Positions 44,718 through 53,553 are shown, counted from the stretch's first letter. The stretch: DNA of 64,000 nt from Spirosoma sp. (GCF_026391055.1 NZ_JAPLET010000019.1:310001-374000), one strand, 5' to 3'. Translations and numbers: made by a program. Notes: generated by a model from the letters alone, not told the origin.

Positions 44718-44732
44718 TGCAACATTGTTGCA
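44718..44732. promoter_or_regulatory. Candidate operator 1, TGCAACA-T-TGTTGCA
   Basis: A perfect 7-1-7 palindrome, TGCAACATTGTTGCA, in the divergent region between the flavoprotein gene and the 41-residue peptide gene. Its core GCAAC-N3-GTTGC recurs 60 bp to the right, which suggests a dimeric repressor or activator with two sites. The regulator is not identifiable from the window. Confidence 0.55.
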
Positions 44733-44778
44733 AATATGGTAAAAGTTTATTTATTCCAAAGCATAGTTTGTAATTTTT

Positions 44779-44791
44779 GCAACGCTGTTGC
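44779..44791. promoter_or_regulatory. Candidate operator 2, GCAAC-GCT-GTTGC
   Basis: Second copy of the GCAAC-N3-GTTGC palindrome. The centres of the two sites are 60 bp apart, close to a whole number of helical turns, so both would face the same side of the DNA. Confidence 0.55.
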
Positions 44792-44880
44792 GTTTTTTGA
44801 CTGCACTTATTTGGATCTTGAATGAACCTATACCTGCCTACACGAAGTTTTGACGGCAAAGCCGCCATGCAGAAAATAGC

Positions 44881-44888
44881 TATCTTTG
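44881..44888 (+). promoter_or_regulatory. -7 element (TATCTTTG) next to the 41-residue gene
   Basis: TATCTTTG ends four bases before the ATG at 44893, so transcription would begin at about the start codon. The rest of the 286-bp stretch from 44607 holds only the two palindromes described separately. Confidence 0.5.
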
Positions 44889-44892
44889 TCTT

Positions 44893-45018
44893 ATGAACGA
44901 GCGATTCAAATATTGGCTCAAACGACTTGGCTGGGGTGGGTTCCTTTTCTTCCTTATCAAAGGACTCTTGTGGCTACTGATTCCGTACCTGATTGCAAAG
45001 GGTATTTTATCCAGGTAA
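44893..45018 (+). CDS. 41-residue basic membrane peptide
   Basis: A short open frame from ATG 44893 to TAA 45016-45018. The peptide begins MNERFKYWLKRLGWGG, continues with the hydrophobic FLFFLIKGLLWLLIPYLIA and ends KGILSR: a basic amphipathic head, one membrane helix, a basic end. The layout and the correctly placed TATCTTTG element argue that it is real. I recall similar peptides of about 40 residues in Bacteroidota genomes but cannot name the family. The 156 bp after it, before the surface-protein gene, hold nothing recognisable. Confidence 0.6.
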   Translation: MNERFKYWLKRLGWGGFLFFLIKGLLWLLIPYLIAKGILSR

Positions 45019-45174
45019 AACGTTAACTACTTATTTCACTTTCGTGACTATTATTTCGCTTGGGGCCGTTCAATAAATAGACGCACAGAGCCTTATGCAA
45101 AGTGTCGGTAACGCGTTGTATATTCAGTAACATAAAATATAGACTGAATATACTTATAAACGTTTACTGGCATT

Positions 45175-47574
45175 ATGCAGGTAGGTAGAGAAGACCGTCC
45201 ACGTTGGTTACCAACGGGAGTCGTGCTGGCTGTTTGTTTGCTAGGGTCTCTTTGTGTTCAGGCAACACACATTATTGGCGGAGATGTGAGTATGCGGGCA
45301 ATTGGCGCCACGCCTGGCCTTTTCAAGCTTCAGTTAAATCAGTACTGGGATGAAACTAAAACCAGTTCTGGCAATCGGGATCAGTCCGTTACATTGCTGG
45401 TTTATCGAAAGCGAAATCCCATTCTTGTCGAGCGAATTACGCTCCAGCTTCAGGAAACGGTTCCTCTCACGTTTAATAATGCGGCCTGTGCTGCGTTGCG
45501 TCAACTAAGTTTTACGCAGGCCAAGTATTATCTTACTTATCAGTTCGATGTAACAAAGTATACCGATCCGGACGGTTACTACATGGTGTGGGAGCGGTGT
45601 TGCCGAAACGATAACCTCACTAATGTGAACAGCGGTATAGTGGCGGGTGTAGCTATGGTATTTTATCTGGAGTTTCCGCCCATGACCAAAAATGGCATAA
45701 GTTTTACCAACTCTGCGCCTGATTTTCGGGTACCCAATGGCGATTATATCTGTATCAATAAACCATTTACATTTGATGCCGGGGCCACCGATGCCGATGG
45801 CGATCAACTGAAATACGCACTCGTTACTCCTCTGAATGGTTATACGACCCGCCTGTTGCCAGTAAGTTCTGATGAATCGCCAAGGGCCAGTTACCCGACA
45901 ATCCCCTGGGGATCAGGGTACGGCCTAACCAATATTATACCGGGAAATCCCCCCTTACGCATCAATTCGGCTACGGGCCAGCTAACGGTTCGGGCCGACA
46001 GGGAAGGACTTTATCTATTCACCGTACAATGCGAAGAATATCGCAATGGCGTGCTCATTGGTGTTGTGCGACGTGATTTTCAGCTGCCCGTCGTTGATTG
46101 CTCCAAAAATACGCTTCCTCCGGCAGTTGTTATGGCAAATGGAGCTCCCGCAACGGACTTGAACTGGTGCTCTACAAATACGCTGGTACTCACTGTTGAA
46201 AAGAATGCCGTCTGGGCCTATCAATGGCAAAAAGATGGGGCCAATCTGCGGGGGGCAACGATGGATACCCTCAAGGTGACAGAATCGGGGGTGTATACCG
46301 TGGTTAAAAGTCAGGCTAAGGTGTGCGCCAACGATACCATGTCGCAAGCGGTAAAAGTTACACTCACGAAAACGTCACCTGTCAAATTAACCATAACCTC
46401 CCCGGCCCCTTATTGCACGGGCGACACCCTGACCATACAGGCCGATGGACAGCCCGGCTCGCAATACCAGTGGCGTCGGGATGGGAGGTCGGTTACAGGT
46501 AACAAGCCAACAATAAGGGTTTACGAATCAGGGGTTTATCAAGTGGTTTCGAAATCCGAGACTGCAGATTGTGATGGTCTGGATAGCATACAGGTGACGA
46601 TACATGCACGGCCTACCGCTCAGTTAAGCGCATCGGCCGGGAAACTATGTCCCGATTCCTCTGTTCAGTTGACCGCCACAAGTTCCGATGGATACCGGTA
46701 TGCCTGGCAGCAAAACGGGGCTTCCATAACGGACACTTCCCGTTTGCTACAGGCACGTCAGGCAGGTACCTATCAGGTTACGGTTACGTCGCCGATGGGT
46801 TGTACTACTTTATCAAATACCATTACGCTGGGTCAGTTCGATCGTCCGACGGTTGAGTTCGATTCACTGTCACCGGTCTGCGTTACCAACGCCACTGTTG
46901 TGCCGTTACAGGGACAGCCCGCCGGGGGCGTTTATGGTGGTGTCGGGGTTCAGGGGGGACGTTTCGATCCGGCTGTTGCCGGGGTGGGCAGACATCAACT
47001 GACCTACTCCATTACATCGGCTGACGGGTGCCGTGCTTCTGCCAGCCGGTGGGCCGTTGTTACGGCAGCGCCTAAAATTACGGGCGGATCCAGGTATGGC
47101 ATTACCAAAGGGGCTACGGTTCAGCTACTGACGCAGAGTGATCAACCCATCCGGCAATACCGCTGGGAGCCACCCTTGGCACTGAGCCGAACCGATGTAG
47201 CCAGCCCGGAAGCCAGTCCGGTCGAAACGACACCTTATCAGCTAACGGTAGTTGGAGAAGGAGGATGTCTGGCCACCTTTGCCACCCTTGTCGAGGTTAT
47301 TGAACCGCTTTACATACCGTCTGCTTTTTCTCCCAACGGCGATGGTGTGAACGACAGCTGGCTGATCCCCAACATTAGCTCCTTTCCGCAGGCCGAAGTA
47401 TCCATTTACAATCGCTGGGGGGAGTTGCTCTTTTATTCGAAAGGCTATACACAGCCCTGGGATGGCACATACCGGCAGGAAAACGTAAAAACAGGTACAT
47501 ATACCTACCAGATTTGGACGGGGACCGGGCCTGTGTCTACTACTTACAGGGGGCAGCTGACTGTAATTCATTAA
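45175..47574 (+). CDS. Surface protein with T9SS type B C-terminal domain
   Basis: A 799-residue exported protein. The signal region (VVLAVCLLGSLCVQA) is followed by ATHIIGGDVSMRAIG, a start typical of gliding-associated surface proteins. It has an N-terminal beta domain of about 300 residues and then several Ig/PKD-like repeats (WAYQWQKDGANLRGATMDTLKVTESGVYTVV, YQWRRDGRSVTGNKPTIRVYESGVYQVV, YRWAWQQNG-type). The last 90 residues carry the gliding motility-associated C-terminal (type B) signal: YIPSAFSPNGDGVNDSW, VSIYNRWGELLFYSKGYTQPWDGTY. It is predicted to cross the outer membrane by the type IX system and be attached at or released from the surface. Confidence 0.9.
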   Translation: MQVGREDRPRWLPTGVVLAVCLLGSLCVQATHIIGGDVSMRAIGATPGLFKLQLNQYWDETKTSSGNRDQSVTLLVYRKRNPILVERITLQLQETVPLTFNNAACAALRQLSFTQAKYYLTYQFDVTKYTDPDGYYMVWERCCRNDNLTNVNSGIVAGVAMVFYLEFPPMTKNGISFTNSAPDFRVPNGDYICINKPFTFDAGATDADGDQLKYALVTPLNGYTTRLLPVSSDESPRASYPTIPWGSGYGLTNIIPGNPPLRINSATGQLTVRADREGLYLFTVQCEEYRNGVLIGVVRRDFQLPVVDCSKNTLPPAVVMANGAPATDLNWCSTNTLVLTVEKNAVWAYQWQKDGANLRGATMDTLKVTESGVYTVVKSQAKVCANDTMSQAVKVTLTKTSPVKLTITSPAPYCTGDTLTIQADGQPGSQYQWRRDGRSVTGNKPTIRVYESGVYQVVSKSETADCDGLDSIQVTIHARPTAQLSASAGKLCPDSSVQLTATSSDGYRYAWQQNGASITDTSRLLQARQAGTYQVTVTSPMGCTTLSNTITLGQFDRPTVEFDSLSPVCVTNATVVPLQGQPAGGVYGGVGVQGGRFDPAVAGVGRHQLTYSITSADGCRASASRWAVVTAAPKITGGSRYGITKGATVQLLTQSDQPIRQYRWEPPLALSRTDVASPEASPVETTPYQLTVVGEGGCLATFATLVEVIEPLYIPSAFSPNGDGVNDSWLIPNISSFPQAEVSIYNRWGELLFYSKGYTQPWDGTYRQENVKTGTYTYQIWTGTGPVSTTYRGQLTVIH

Positions 47575-47716
47575 TGGGATTTATCCCTTTCGCTCAGTTT
47601 ATCGGGCTTTCGGGCAATTTTAGTGGGTACATAGACCGTTTAATCAACAAATAGGGGCGTTCGCTTCGGGCTTGTAGGTAAGACGAGTCATGTGTTTCAC
47701 TATTAACTAAATCCAG

Positions 47717-48295
47717 ATGAACAGGAAAACATATTTTGGCTGGGCGGTGGCCACTGTCCTTTTTATTGGCACGCATGCCTCTATTATGGCACAGAGCCAA
47801 AATGCGGCAGCACAAACCAATACGACCATCACTACGATGAAGCCGGGTAGCTCAACCGGGAAAGATCTGGCCATCAGTGCCGCTAAGTCTGCCAACCACA
47901 CCATTTTATTTCGTGCCCTGCGCGTATCAGGGCTTACGGAGCAAGCCAGTGGAAAAGGTCCATACACGGTGTTCGCACCAACAAATGAAGCCTTTGAAAA
48001 GCTACCTGCCGGTACGATGGATGAGTTCTGGAAGCCAGCGGGCAAGCCCAAACTGGTGAAGATGCTCGCTTACCATGTTGTGAAGGGAAAATTCACCGCC
48101 GATCAATTACAGGATGGACAGAAACTCAAGACCGTAACGGGGGGTACCTTAACCGTAGGCAAACAGGGCGATAATATAACCATCACGGATGGGGCTGGCA
48201 ATACAGCTACGATCAACCAGGCGGATGTTGAAGCGACCAATGGCATTGTGCATTCAATTGATACAATACTAATGCCGACCTCGGCAGGACAGTAA
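47717..48295 (+). CDS. Secreted fasciclin-domain protein
   Basis: A 192-residue protein with a signal peptide (MNRKTYFGWAVATVLFIGTHASIMAQ). It carries one FAS1 domain: the H1 motif YTVFAPTNEAFEKLPAGTM and the H2-type GIVHSIDTILMP are both clear. FAS1 domains mediate adhesion to surfaces or polymers outside the cell. Hairpin arms at 48336-48348 and 48367-48379 follow its stop. Confidence 0.92.
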   Translation: MNRKTYFGWAVATVLFIGTHASIMAQSQNAAAQTNTTITTMKPGSSTGKDLAISAAKSANHTILFRALRVSGLTEQASGKGPYTVFAPTNEAFEKLPAGTMDEFWKPAGKPKLVKMLAYHVVKGKFTADQLQDGQKLKTVTGGTLTVGKQGDNITITDGAGNTATINQADVEATNGIVHSIDTILMPTSAGQ

Positions 48296-48335
48296 TGGGT
48301 TGAACTGGTTGACGTAAATAACACCAGTATCCAAC

Positions 48336-48379
48336 ACGAAACGCGGTGTCTCGACTTAAGTCAGAGCACCGCGTTTCGT
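48336..48379 (+). terminator. Hairpin after the fasciclin gene
   Basis: A 13-bp perfect outer stem (48336-48348 with 48367-48379) encloses 18 nt that can pair further (GACTT with AAGTC). It is followed by TTGCTATT, so termination is likely but the T-run is weak. Confidence 0.65.
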
Positions 48380-48501
48380 TTGCTATTAGTACCTGTTTTT
48401 AGTGGGTAGCAAGCCAGGTGAAAATTGAGCCTGTCGGATATATTTACAACCATCAATGCGATTACGGTGTTATACAGGGTAAACACACTGAATAAATAAG
48501 C

Positions 48502-49713
48502 ATGGATACAAGAGGAAGAAAGATTGGAATTATCGTAGCGGTGGTAGCGGGTCTAGTCATTCTTTTCCTTGTTGGACGGTATTTTATCAAGAACGAAGCC
48601 GAAAAGTCGAATCAGTCCAAGATTGAGAAAGAGGAAAAAGAAGTATCCGAAAAAGAATCCCGGCAAGTGGCTCAGTCACTACATCAAGCATGTCAATATG
48701 CGGCTTCCGTTGGTATCGACACATCGCGTTATGGGGTAGGGGGCAGTGCAGACGAAAATAAAAGCAGACTGGCAAATTTGCTTCTGGAGGTTAGATACGG
48801 TAAAAAACCGTCTCGTTTGGAATTCAACGGCCTGAAAGAATCAGTCGATTCAACCTGGGCAGCCACCGCCAACGCCAGTGAGCTGGAGAGTATGACGACT
48901 TTTGCCCCTTACAAACAACTCGTTGGGCATTACAATCGGTTGCGGAAAGCTAACAAGGCGAACTCCGCCATAGCTGATTCATTACGACTGATCCGGCAAA
49001 CGCTCAACTTCTACCGGTATATCAATCGGTTCGATCCCGATCAGTTTGTGCTGGTCAATATTCCGGCGGGTGAGTTGAATGTGTTTGATCGAACGGGTAA
49101 ACGACTGCTGCCCATGCAGGTCATTTCTGGTAAACCTGACAAAATGACTCCCTGCATGGTCACATACATTCAGGACATTGTTATGTACCCTTACTGGAAT
49201 GTGCCTCAGAACATCGCCCTTGATGAGATGCTGCCCCGCATGAAACGGGATTTATCCTACATCTACAACCAGAACCTTCAACTTCTGGATGAGAAGAATA
49301 AGGAAGTCGATCCAGAAGAAATCGATTGGGAATCTCTCTCCGAAACGAACTTTCCCTATCGTGTCCGGCAGGCGTCTGGTTGCGAGAACTCGCTGGGTTT
49401 GTTGAAGTTTAATCTGGCAAATCCATTGGCTATTTACTTACATGATACCAATAGCCGTGACCTGTTCAAAAGTACCAAAGACCATTGGCGTAGCCACGGT
49501 TGCGTACGGGTTCAGAAACCCGTCGAACTGGCCAACCTGATACTTGGGGCTAAAACCTTCGATGCTGATTTTATGAACAAGTGTCTGATCGATCAAAAGC
49601 CCAAGACACTGCCAACAAAGAAGTTTCCGGTGTTCATCACCTACAACATTGCTGATGTGGATGCAGCCGGTAAACTCCATTTCTATAAGGATGTGTACTC
49701 GTTAGCCAAGTAA
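48502..49713 (+). CDS. L,D-transpeptidase (YkuD domain)
   Basis: A 403-residue protein with an N-terminal membrane anchor (IGIIVAVVAGLVILFLVGRYF) followed by a charged coiled-coil-like stretch (KNEAEKSNQSKIEKEEKEVSEKESRQ). The C-terminal half is a YkuD catalytic domain: LVNIPAGELNVFDRTGK, a YWNVP segment and the active-site HWRSHGCVRVQKPVELA with the catalytic Cys. It would form 3-3 crosslinks in peptidoglycan or attach lipoproteins. Its last 31 bp overlap the convergent second transpeptidase gene. Confidence 0.9.
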   Translation: MDTRGRKIGIIVAVVAGLVILFLVGRYFIKNEAEKSNQSKIEKEEKEVSEKESRQVAQSLHQACQYAASVGIDTSRYGVGGSADENKSRLANLLLEVRYGKKPSRLEFNGLKESVDSTWAATANASELESMTTFAPYKQLVGHYNRLRKANKANSAIADSLRLIRQTLNFYRYINRFDPDQFVLVNIPAGELNVFDRTGKRLLPMQVISGKPDKMTPCMVTYIQDIVMYPYWNVPQNIALDEMLPRMKRDLSYIYNQNLQLLDEKNKEVDPEEIDWESLSETNFPYRVRQASGCENSLGLLKFNLANPLAIYLHDTNSRDLFKSTKDHWRSHGCVRVQKPVELANLILGAKTFDADFMNKCLIDQKPKTLPTKKFPVFITYNIADVDAAGKLHFYKDVYSLAK

Positions 49714-50444
49714 GCCGACTGCTTCAGATAGTCAGGATTTGGGGAGTAAACAAACAGGCAGGAGCCACCTTTAACGGCCTGAATTATACCTTTAGATTCC
49801 GCGTAAGGCACAGCTGGGCAACCCTGGCTGCGTCCTAACCGGCCTGTTTTGCGAATGATGTCTTCGCAAACGTAATCAGCACCGTGTAAGACAATGTTCC
49901 GGTTATAAACGTTGTCGTTGAAGCCCTTCTCCAGCCCTTTCAATTGCAGTGAAAGGCCATGTTTGCCCATATAGGTATTTAGCGTCTGGTAAAAGCCAAG
50001 ACTGCTTTGGAAAGAAGACTCTGTATTGGAAAAGCGATTCGCCATCAGGTCACCCGAGTTGCGACCGTGAGAAACGTAGGTGTTGTAGAGCAGCTTCTTG
50101 TTAAACAAATCAACAACGTACAGACGTTTGTGGCTCGACGGCTGGCTGAGGTCAACAATCGTCAGCATCGCTTTGGCCGTGTCTATTTTCTGCCACCCAC
50201 GCAACGCATATTCAAAAACGCTTTTCTTTAAGCCGACTTTGCTTAGATTTAGCTGATCGTATACGTCGAGGTGGGCGATGGATTTGCCGCTTTTAACGTT
50301 GGTAACGGGCGTTACCTTAACAGGCGAGTTTGGTATGCTTTTAAGTCCGGTGCCAGCAAAGTAAACGAATACCAGAGCAACCATGACCAAAAGGACACTC
50401 ATCATACCTACAAACTTTCGATGTCGGGATTTATGAGAACGCAT
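49683..50444 (-). CDS. L,D-transpeptidase catalytic domain protein (YkuD_2 type)
   Basis: A 253-residue protein with an N-terminal helix (MMSVLLVMVALVFVYFAGTG) for export or anchoring. The catalytic region NRNIVLHGADYVCEDII...GRLGRSQGCPAVPYAE carries the His and Cys of the YkuD_2-type murein L,D-transpeptidase family, which differs from the classic SHGCVR motif. The RLYVVDLFNKKLLYNTYVSHGRNSGD segment is also typical. It is the second L,D-transpeptidase at this locus, convergent with the first and overlapping it by 31 bp. Confidence 0.88.
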   Translation of the reverse strand: MRSHKSRHRKFVGMMSVLLVMVALVFVYFAGTGLKSIPNSPVKVTPVTNVKSGKSIAHLDVYDQLNLSKVGLKKSVFEYALRGWQKIDTAKAMLTIVDLSQPSSHKRLYVVDLFNKKLLYNTYVSHGRNSGDLMANRFSNTESSFQSSLGFYQTLNTYMGKHGLSLQLKGLEKGFNDNVYNRNIVLHGADYVCEDIIRKTGRLGRSQGCPAVPYAESKGIIQAVKGGSCLFVYSPNPDYLKQSAYLANEYTSL

Positions 50445-50513
50445 ACAGATTCAACAAGCTTACGGCTGTTTTGATTCGATGAAGATACCACTTTTTTGCC
50501 AAATATAGGTAAC

Positions 50514-51257
50514 ATGACTCCTTACGAACAAGCCGTCGAAACCGAACTGATTCGCTGGCAACAGGCAATGCAGAAGCCTCCAACCGCCTTTGGAAGACTC
50601 TCAACCTCAATCCAGCGTCGAATAAATCGGATTATCCCCGACCGCATTCACGCCATTGTTACCGCTACTATCAAGCAGATGACTAGGGCTGTTTTGTTCG
50701 GTGCCGAATTCCTTAATCGGGCACCTGTACAGGGGCAAACGCTGACACAACGGGATGCCGCCGTAGCCCGACGAATTGAATTTTACAAGAAAACGAGTGC
50801 GGCCGAAGGGGGTGTAACGGGGGCGGGCGGTATTCTGCTCGGTCTGGCCGACTTCCCGCTGCTGCTTAGTCTGAAGATGAAAATGCTATTCGAGATCGCC
50901 AGCCTCTATGGGTATTCGGTAAGCGATTATCGGGAGCGGGTGTTTATCCTGTACGTTTTTCAACTGGCGTTTTCAAGTCAGGAACGTAGGCAACAGGTGT
51001 ACCAGCACATTGCCAACTGGACCGAACACAGCCGGGAATTACCAGAAGATATTAATCAGTTTGACTGGCTTACGTTTCAGCAGGAGTATCGTGATTATAT
51101 TGACCTTGCCAAGATGGCGCAACTCATACCGGGCATTGGAGCCGCAGTGGGTATTGTGGTCAACTATCGACTTGTAAATCAGCTTGGGCAGACGGCTATG
51201 AATGCCTACCGAATGCGGTTAATGAGTAGTGCCGAGCATCGGCTCGGCACTACATAG
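50514..51257 (+). CDS. EcsC family protein
   Basis: A 247-residue protein from the ATG at 50514; a TTG six codons upstream is possible but less likely. The glycine-rich core AEGGVTGAGGILLGLADFPLLLSLKMKMLFEIASLYGY is the EcsC signature and probably associates with membranes. EcsC is named after an ABC-transporter operon in Bacillus, but the function of stand-alone versions is unknown. The final codons overlap a palindrome that recurs at 17.0 kb. Confidence 0.85.
   Translation: MTPYEQAVETELIRWQQAMQKPPTAFGRLSTSIQRRINRIIPDRIHAIVTATIKQMTRAVLFGAEFLNRAPVQGQTLTQRDAAVARRIEFYKKTSAAEGGVTGAGGILLGLADFPLLLSLKMKMLFEIASLYGYSVSDYRERVFILYVFQLAFSSQERRQQVYQHIANWTEHSRELPEDINQFDWLTFQQEYRDYIDLAKMAQLIPGIGAAVGIVVNYRLVNQLGQTAMNAYRMRLMSSAEHRLGTT
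51227..51252. repeat. TAGTGCCG palindrome, copy 2, overlapping the EcsC stop
   Basis: Arms 51227-51237 and 51242-51252 are perfect 11-bp complements with a 4-nt loop. TAGTGCCGA...CGGCACTA matches the core of the palindrome at 17004-17042. It encodes the last residues of the EcsC protein (AEHRLGTT) and ends one base before its stop codon, 12 bp from the convergent YgiQ stop at 51265. Confidence 0.7.
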
Positions 51258-51264
51258 AAACGTC

Positions 51265-53157
51265 TTATCGTTTCTTCCCTTTATAATTGCCGGTAAACTT
51301 CGGAACACCGGAGCTTTCTTTCTTGGGGCTACCCAGTAAACGCTCTGCCAGATCCGGCCGTTTGAGCTGGTTTAGCCGATTGCGTATCCAGTTTTTGTAC
51401 TCCGGTTTGTACCAGAAAAAGTAATTGTTCTGGGCCTTTTTCTCTTCCCGCGTCTTGGCCGTTTTAACCGGTTTCAGCGTATAGGGGTGAACGCCCGAAT
51501 AGTAGATTACCTCGGCCACGGTCATGGGCGTAGGCGTAAAGTCCTGAACTTGTTCGAGTTGAAAGCCCATATCTTTCGTTTCGGCGGCCAGGTTCGCCAT
51601 GTCTTGCTCTTCACAGCCGGGGTGCGACGAAATAAAGTACGGAATCAGGGGTTGCTTGAGGTTATACTTCTCCTGAATCTTGTCGTATTTCTGTTTGAAC
51701 AGCTTGAAATACCGGAACGATGGCTTGCGCATCACACGAAGTGTATCATCGGCCGTGTGTTCGGGGGCAACCTTCAACCGGCCCGACACATGGCGCGTAA
51801 CCAACTGCTCCATGTATTCGTCGTGGTTGCCGTCACTGTTGTTTTTGTTGAAGTCGTCGACCAGCAAATCATACCGCACTCCCGAACCGACAAATGCTTT
51901 CTTGACCTTGGGGTTGGCGTCGACCTTACGATACAGCTCCGTCATAGGCTTATGCGAGGTATCAAGGTTCGAACAGATAACCGGGTGAATACAGCTCGGG
52001 CTCTGGCAACGGGCGCAGATAGACTCATCTTTACCCTTCATCTTGTACATGTTGGCCGATGGGCCCCCCAGGTCGGAGATGTAGCCTTTGAATTCGGGGT
52101 GTTTCGTGATTTCGTCCACCTCTTTCAATACCGATGCTTCACTTCGTGAGGCCACAAACTTGCCCTGGTGAGCCGAAATAGTACAGAAACTGCATCCCCC
52201 GAAACAGCCCCGGTGCATATTGACCGAGAACTTGATCATATCGTAAGCCGGAATTGGGCCACGCTTTTTATATTTCGGGTGGGGGAGACGGGTGTAAGGC
52301 AAATCGAAGGATTTATCGATTTCGGCCTCTTCCATCGTCTTGAACGGTGGGTTGATGACCAGTATCTGATCGCCTACCCGCTGCAGAATCCGGTTAGCCT
52401 GCCATTTATTCGACTCAACTTCAACAATCTTGAAGTTAGCCGCGTATTTGATTTTATCTTCCAGACAAACCTCATGGCTGGCCAATTCGACCGAACTCCA
52501 GTCGTTATAGTCCCGCAGTTCGGTGCTGGCATCGTGCATGAATGCCACCTGATTGATGTTCCGCATCGACGAAAAAGGGACACCCTGCCGGGAAAGTTTC
52601 AGAATTTCGCGGAGGGGTTGTTCACCCATACCATAGACTAGCATATCGGCTCCGGCATCGACCAGGATAGAGGGCATTAGCCGGTCCTGCCAATAGTCAT
52701 AGTGTGTAACCCGACGCAGGGAGGCTTCAATGCCACCGAGTAATACGGGAACATCGGGGTACAGTTCTTTCAGGATTTTGGTGTATACGATGGTAGCGTA
52801 GTCGGGCCGAAAACCCGCTTCGCCACCGGGCGTATACGAATCATTGGAGCGCAGGCGTTTGTTGGCCGTGTAATGGTTGACCATGGAGTCCATGCACCCG
52901 GCCGTAACCCCGAAGAAGTATTTAGGCTTGCCAAACTTCTTAAAGTCGCGCAGATCGTCTTTCCAGTTCGGTTGAGCAATAATGGCCACGCGGAATCCTT
53001 CGCTTTCCATTATGCGGCCAATCACAGCCGTGCCAAAAGCAGGATGGTCGACATAGGCATCTCCGGATACGAGGACAATATCAACTTCATCCCAGCCTCT
53101 TTTCTCGACTTCTTTCATTGTCAGAGGCAGCCAGTCTGTAAGGGGTCTTTCAATCAT
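51265..53157 (-). CDS. YgiQ-family radical SAM protein
   Basis: A 630-residue radical SAM protein. An N-terminal cobalamin-binding-like domain (VDIVLVSGDAYVDHPAFGTAVIGR...) is followed by the radical SAM motif CFGGCSFC (CxxxCxxC), HQGKFVASRSEASVL and the C-terminal YgiQ block PYFISSHPGCEEQDM...TPTPMTVAEVIYYSGVHP. YgiQ proteins are widespread (UPF0313) and their reaction is unknown. The ATG at 53157 (MIERPLTDWLPLT) is the better family match than the open frame to 53208. The 175 bp upstream of it, up to 53332, show no gene beyond a short open frame of about 23 codons. Confidence 0.92.
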   Translation of the reverse strand: MIERPLTDWLPLTMKEVEKRGWDEVDIVLVSGDAYVDHPAFGTAVIGRIMESEGFRVAIIAQPNWKDDLRDFKKFGKPKYFFGVTAGCMDSMVNHYTANKRLRSNDSYTPGGEAGFRPDYATIVYTKILKELYPDVPVLLGGIEASLRRVTHYDYWQDRLMPSILVDAGADMLVYGMGEQPLREILKLSRQGVPFSSMRNINQVAFMHDASTELRDYNDWSSVELASHEVCLEDKIKYAANFKIVEVESNKWQANRILQRVGDQILVINPPFKTMEEAEIDKSFDLPYTRLPHPKYKKRGPIPAYDMIKFSVNMHRGCFGGCSFCTISAHQGKFVASRSEASVLKEVDEITKHPEFKGYISDLGGPSANMYKMKGKDESICARCQSPSCIHPVICSNLDTSHKPMTELYRKVDANPKVKKAFVGSGVRYDLLVDDFNKNNSDGNHDEYMEQLVTRHVSGRLKVAPEHTADDTLRVMRKPSFRYFKLFKQKYDKIQEKYNLKQPLIPYFISSHPGCEEQDMANLAAETKDMGFQLEQVQDFTPTPMTVAEVIYYSGVHPYTLKPVKTAKTREEKKAQNNYFFWYKPEYKNWIRNRLNQLKRPDLAERLLGSPKKESSGVPKFTGNYKGKKR

Positions 53158-53332
53158 GAGCGTGTAAACTATCTGTCTGAAAAACACCGAATCCTGAAAA
53201 TGATTCACTAAACAGTCCGGAATCCCATTTTCATGGCTTTCCGGCTACACGGCTATTCGTTACGTTACACCGATATTACGACTTCCTCTTCATTGCCAGT
53301 GTTCATATCATAGGTATCCATTTTCGGAATGG

Positions 53333-53545
53333 CTATTTCTTCAGCGCAATGACCTTCTCGAAGGCCGGTTTTGGCTGGTTATTGCGGTCGAACAACAGTG
53401 GATAATTGGTCCGCCCACGAATCGGCCAGCCGTTCAGCCAGCTATCGCCATCATTGACGCCCCAGAAGGTGACGCGAGTGACTTTGTCTTTCAAGCTTAC
53501 CGTAAAGTTGCCAGATCCAAAGATAGGCCTGACCTGTGCAAATAC
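53333..53545 (-). pseudogene. Remnant of a GH10 xylanase 3' end (second copy)
   Basis: 53333-53491 aligns without gaps to the last 159 bp of the intact xylanase gene (57436-57594, offset 4103). Translated, it reads [17 protein letters not shown] and continues to the stop as in the intact gene, except for Lys instead of Arg as the last residue and TAG instead of TAA. There are 12 differences, all between 53333 and 53414; nine are synonymous third-position changes, two make the Arg/Lys codon change and one is in the stop codon. The inner 77 bp are identical. Upstream of 53491 the frame stays open to a TGA at 53546 but no longer resembles the xylanase. The fragment lacks a start and is a displaced gene end. 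Confidence 0.85.
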
Positions 53546-53553
53546 TCAACTAA

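Noticed and set aside
53261..53335. Minus-strand frame reading IPKMDTYDMNTGNEEE before a TAA
   Set aside because: It looks somewhat like a protein C-terminus but has only about 23 codons after the remnant stop, with no start context or known family. It could be chance.
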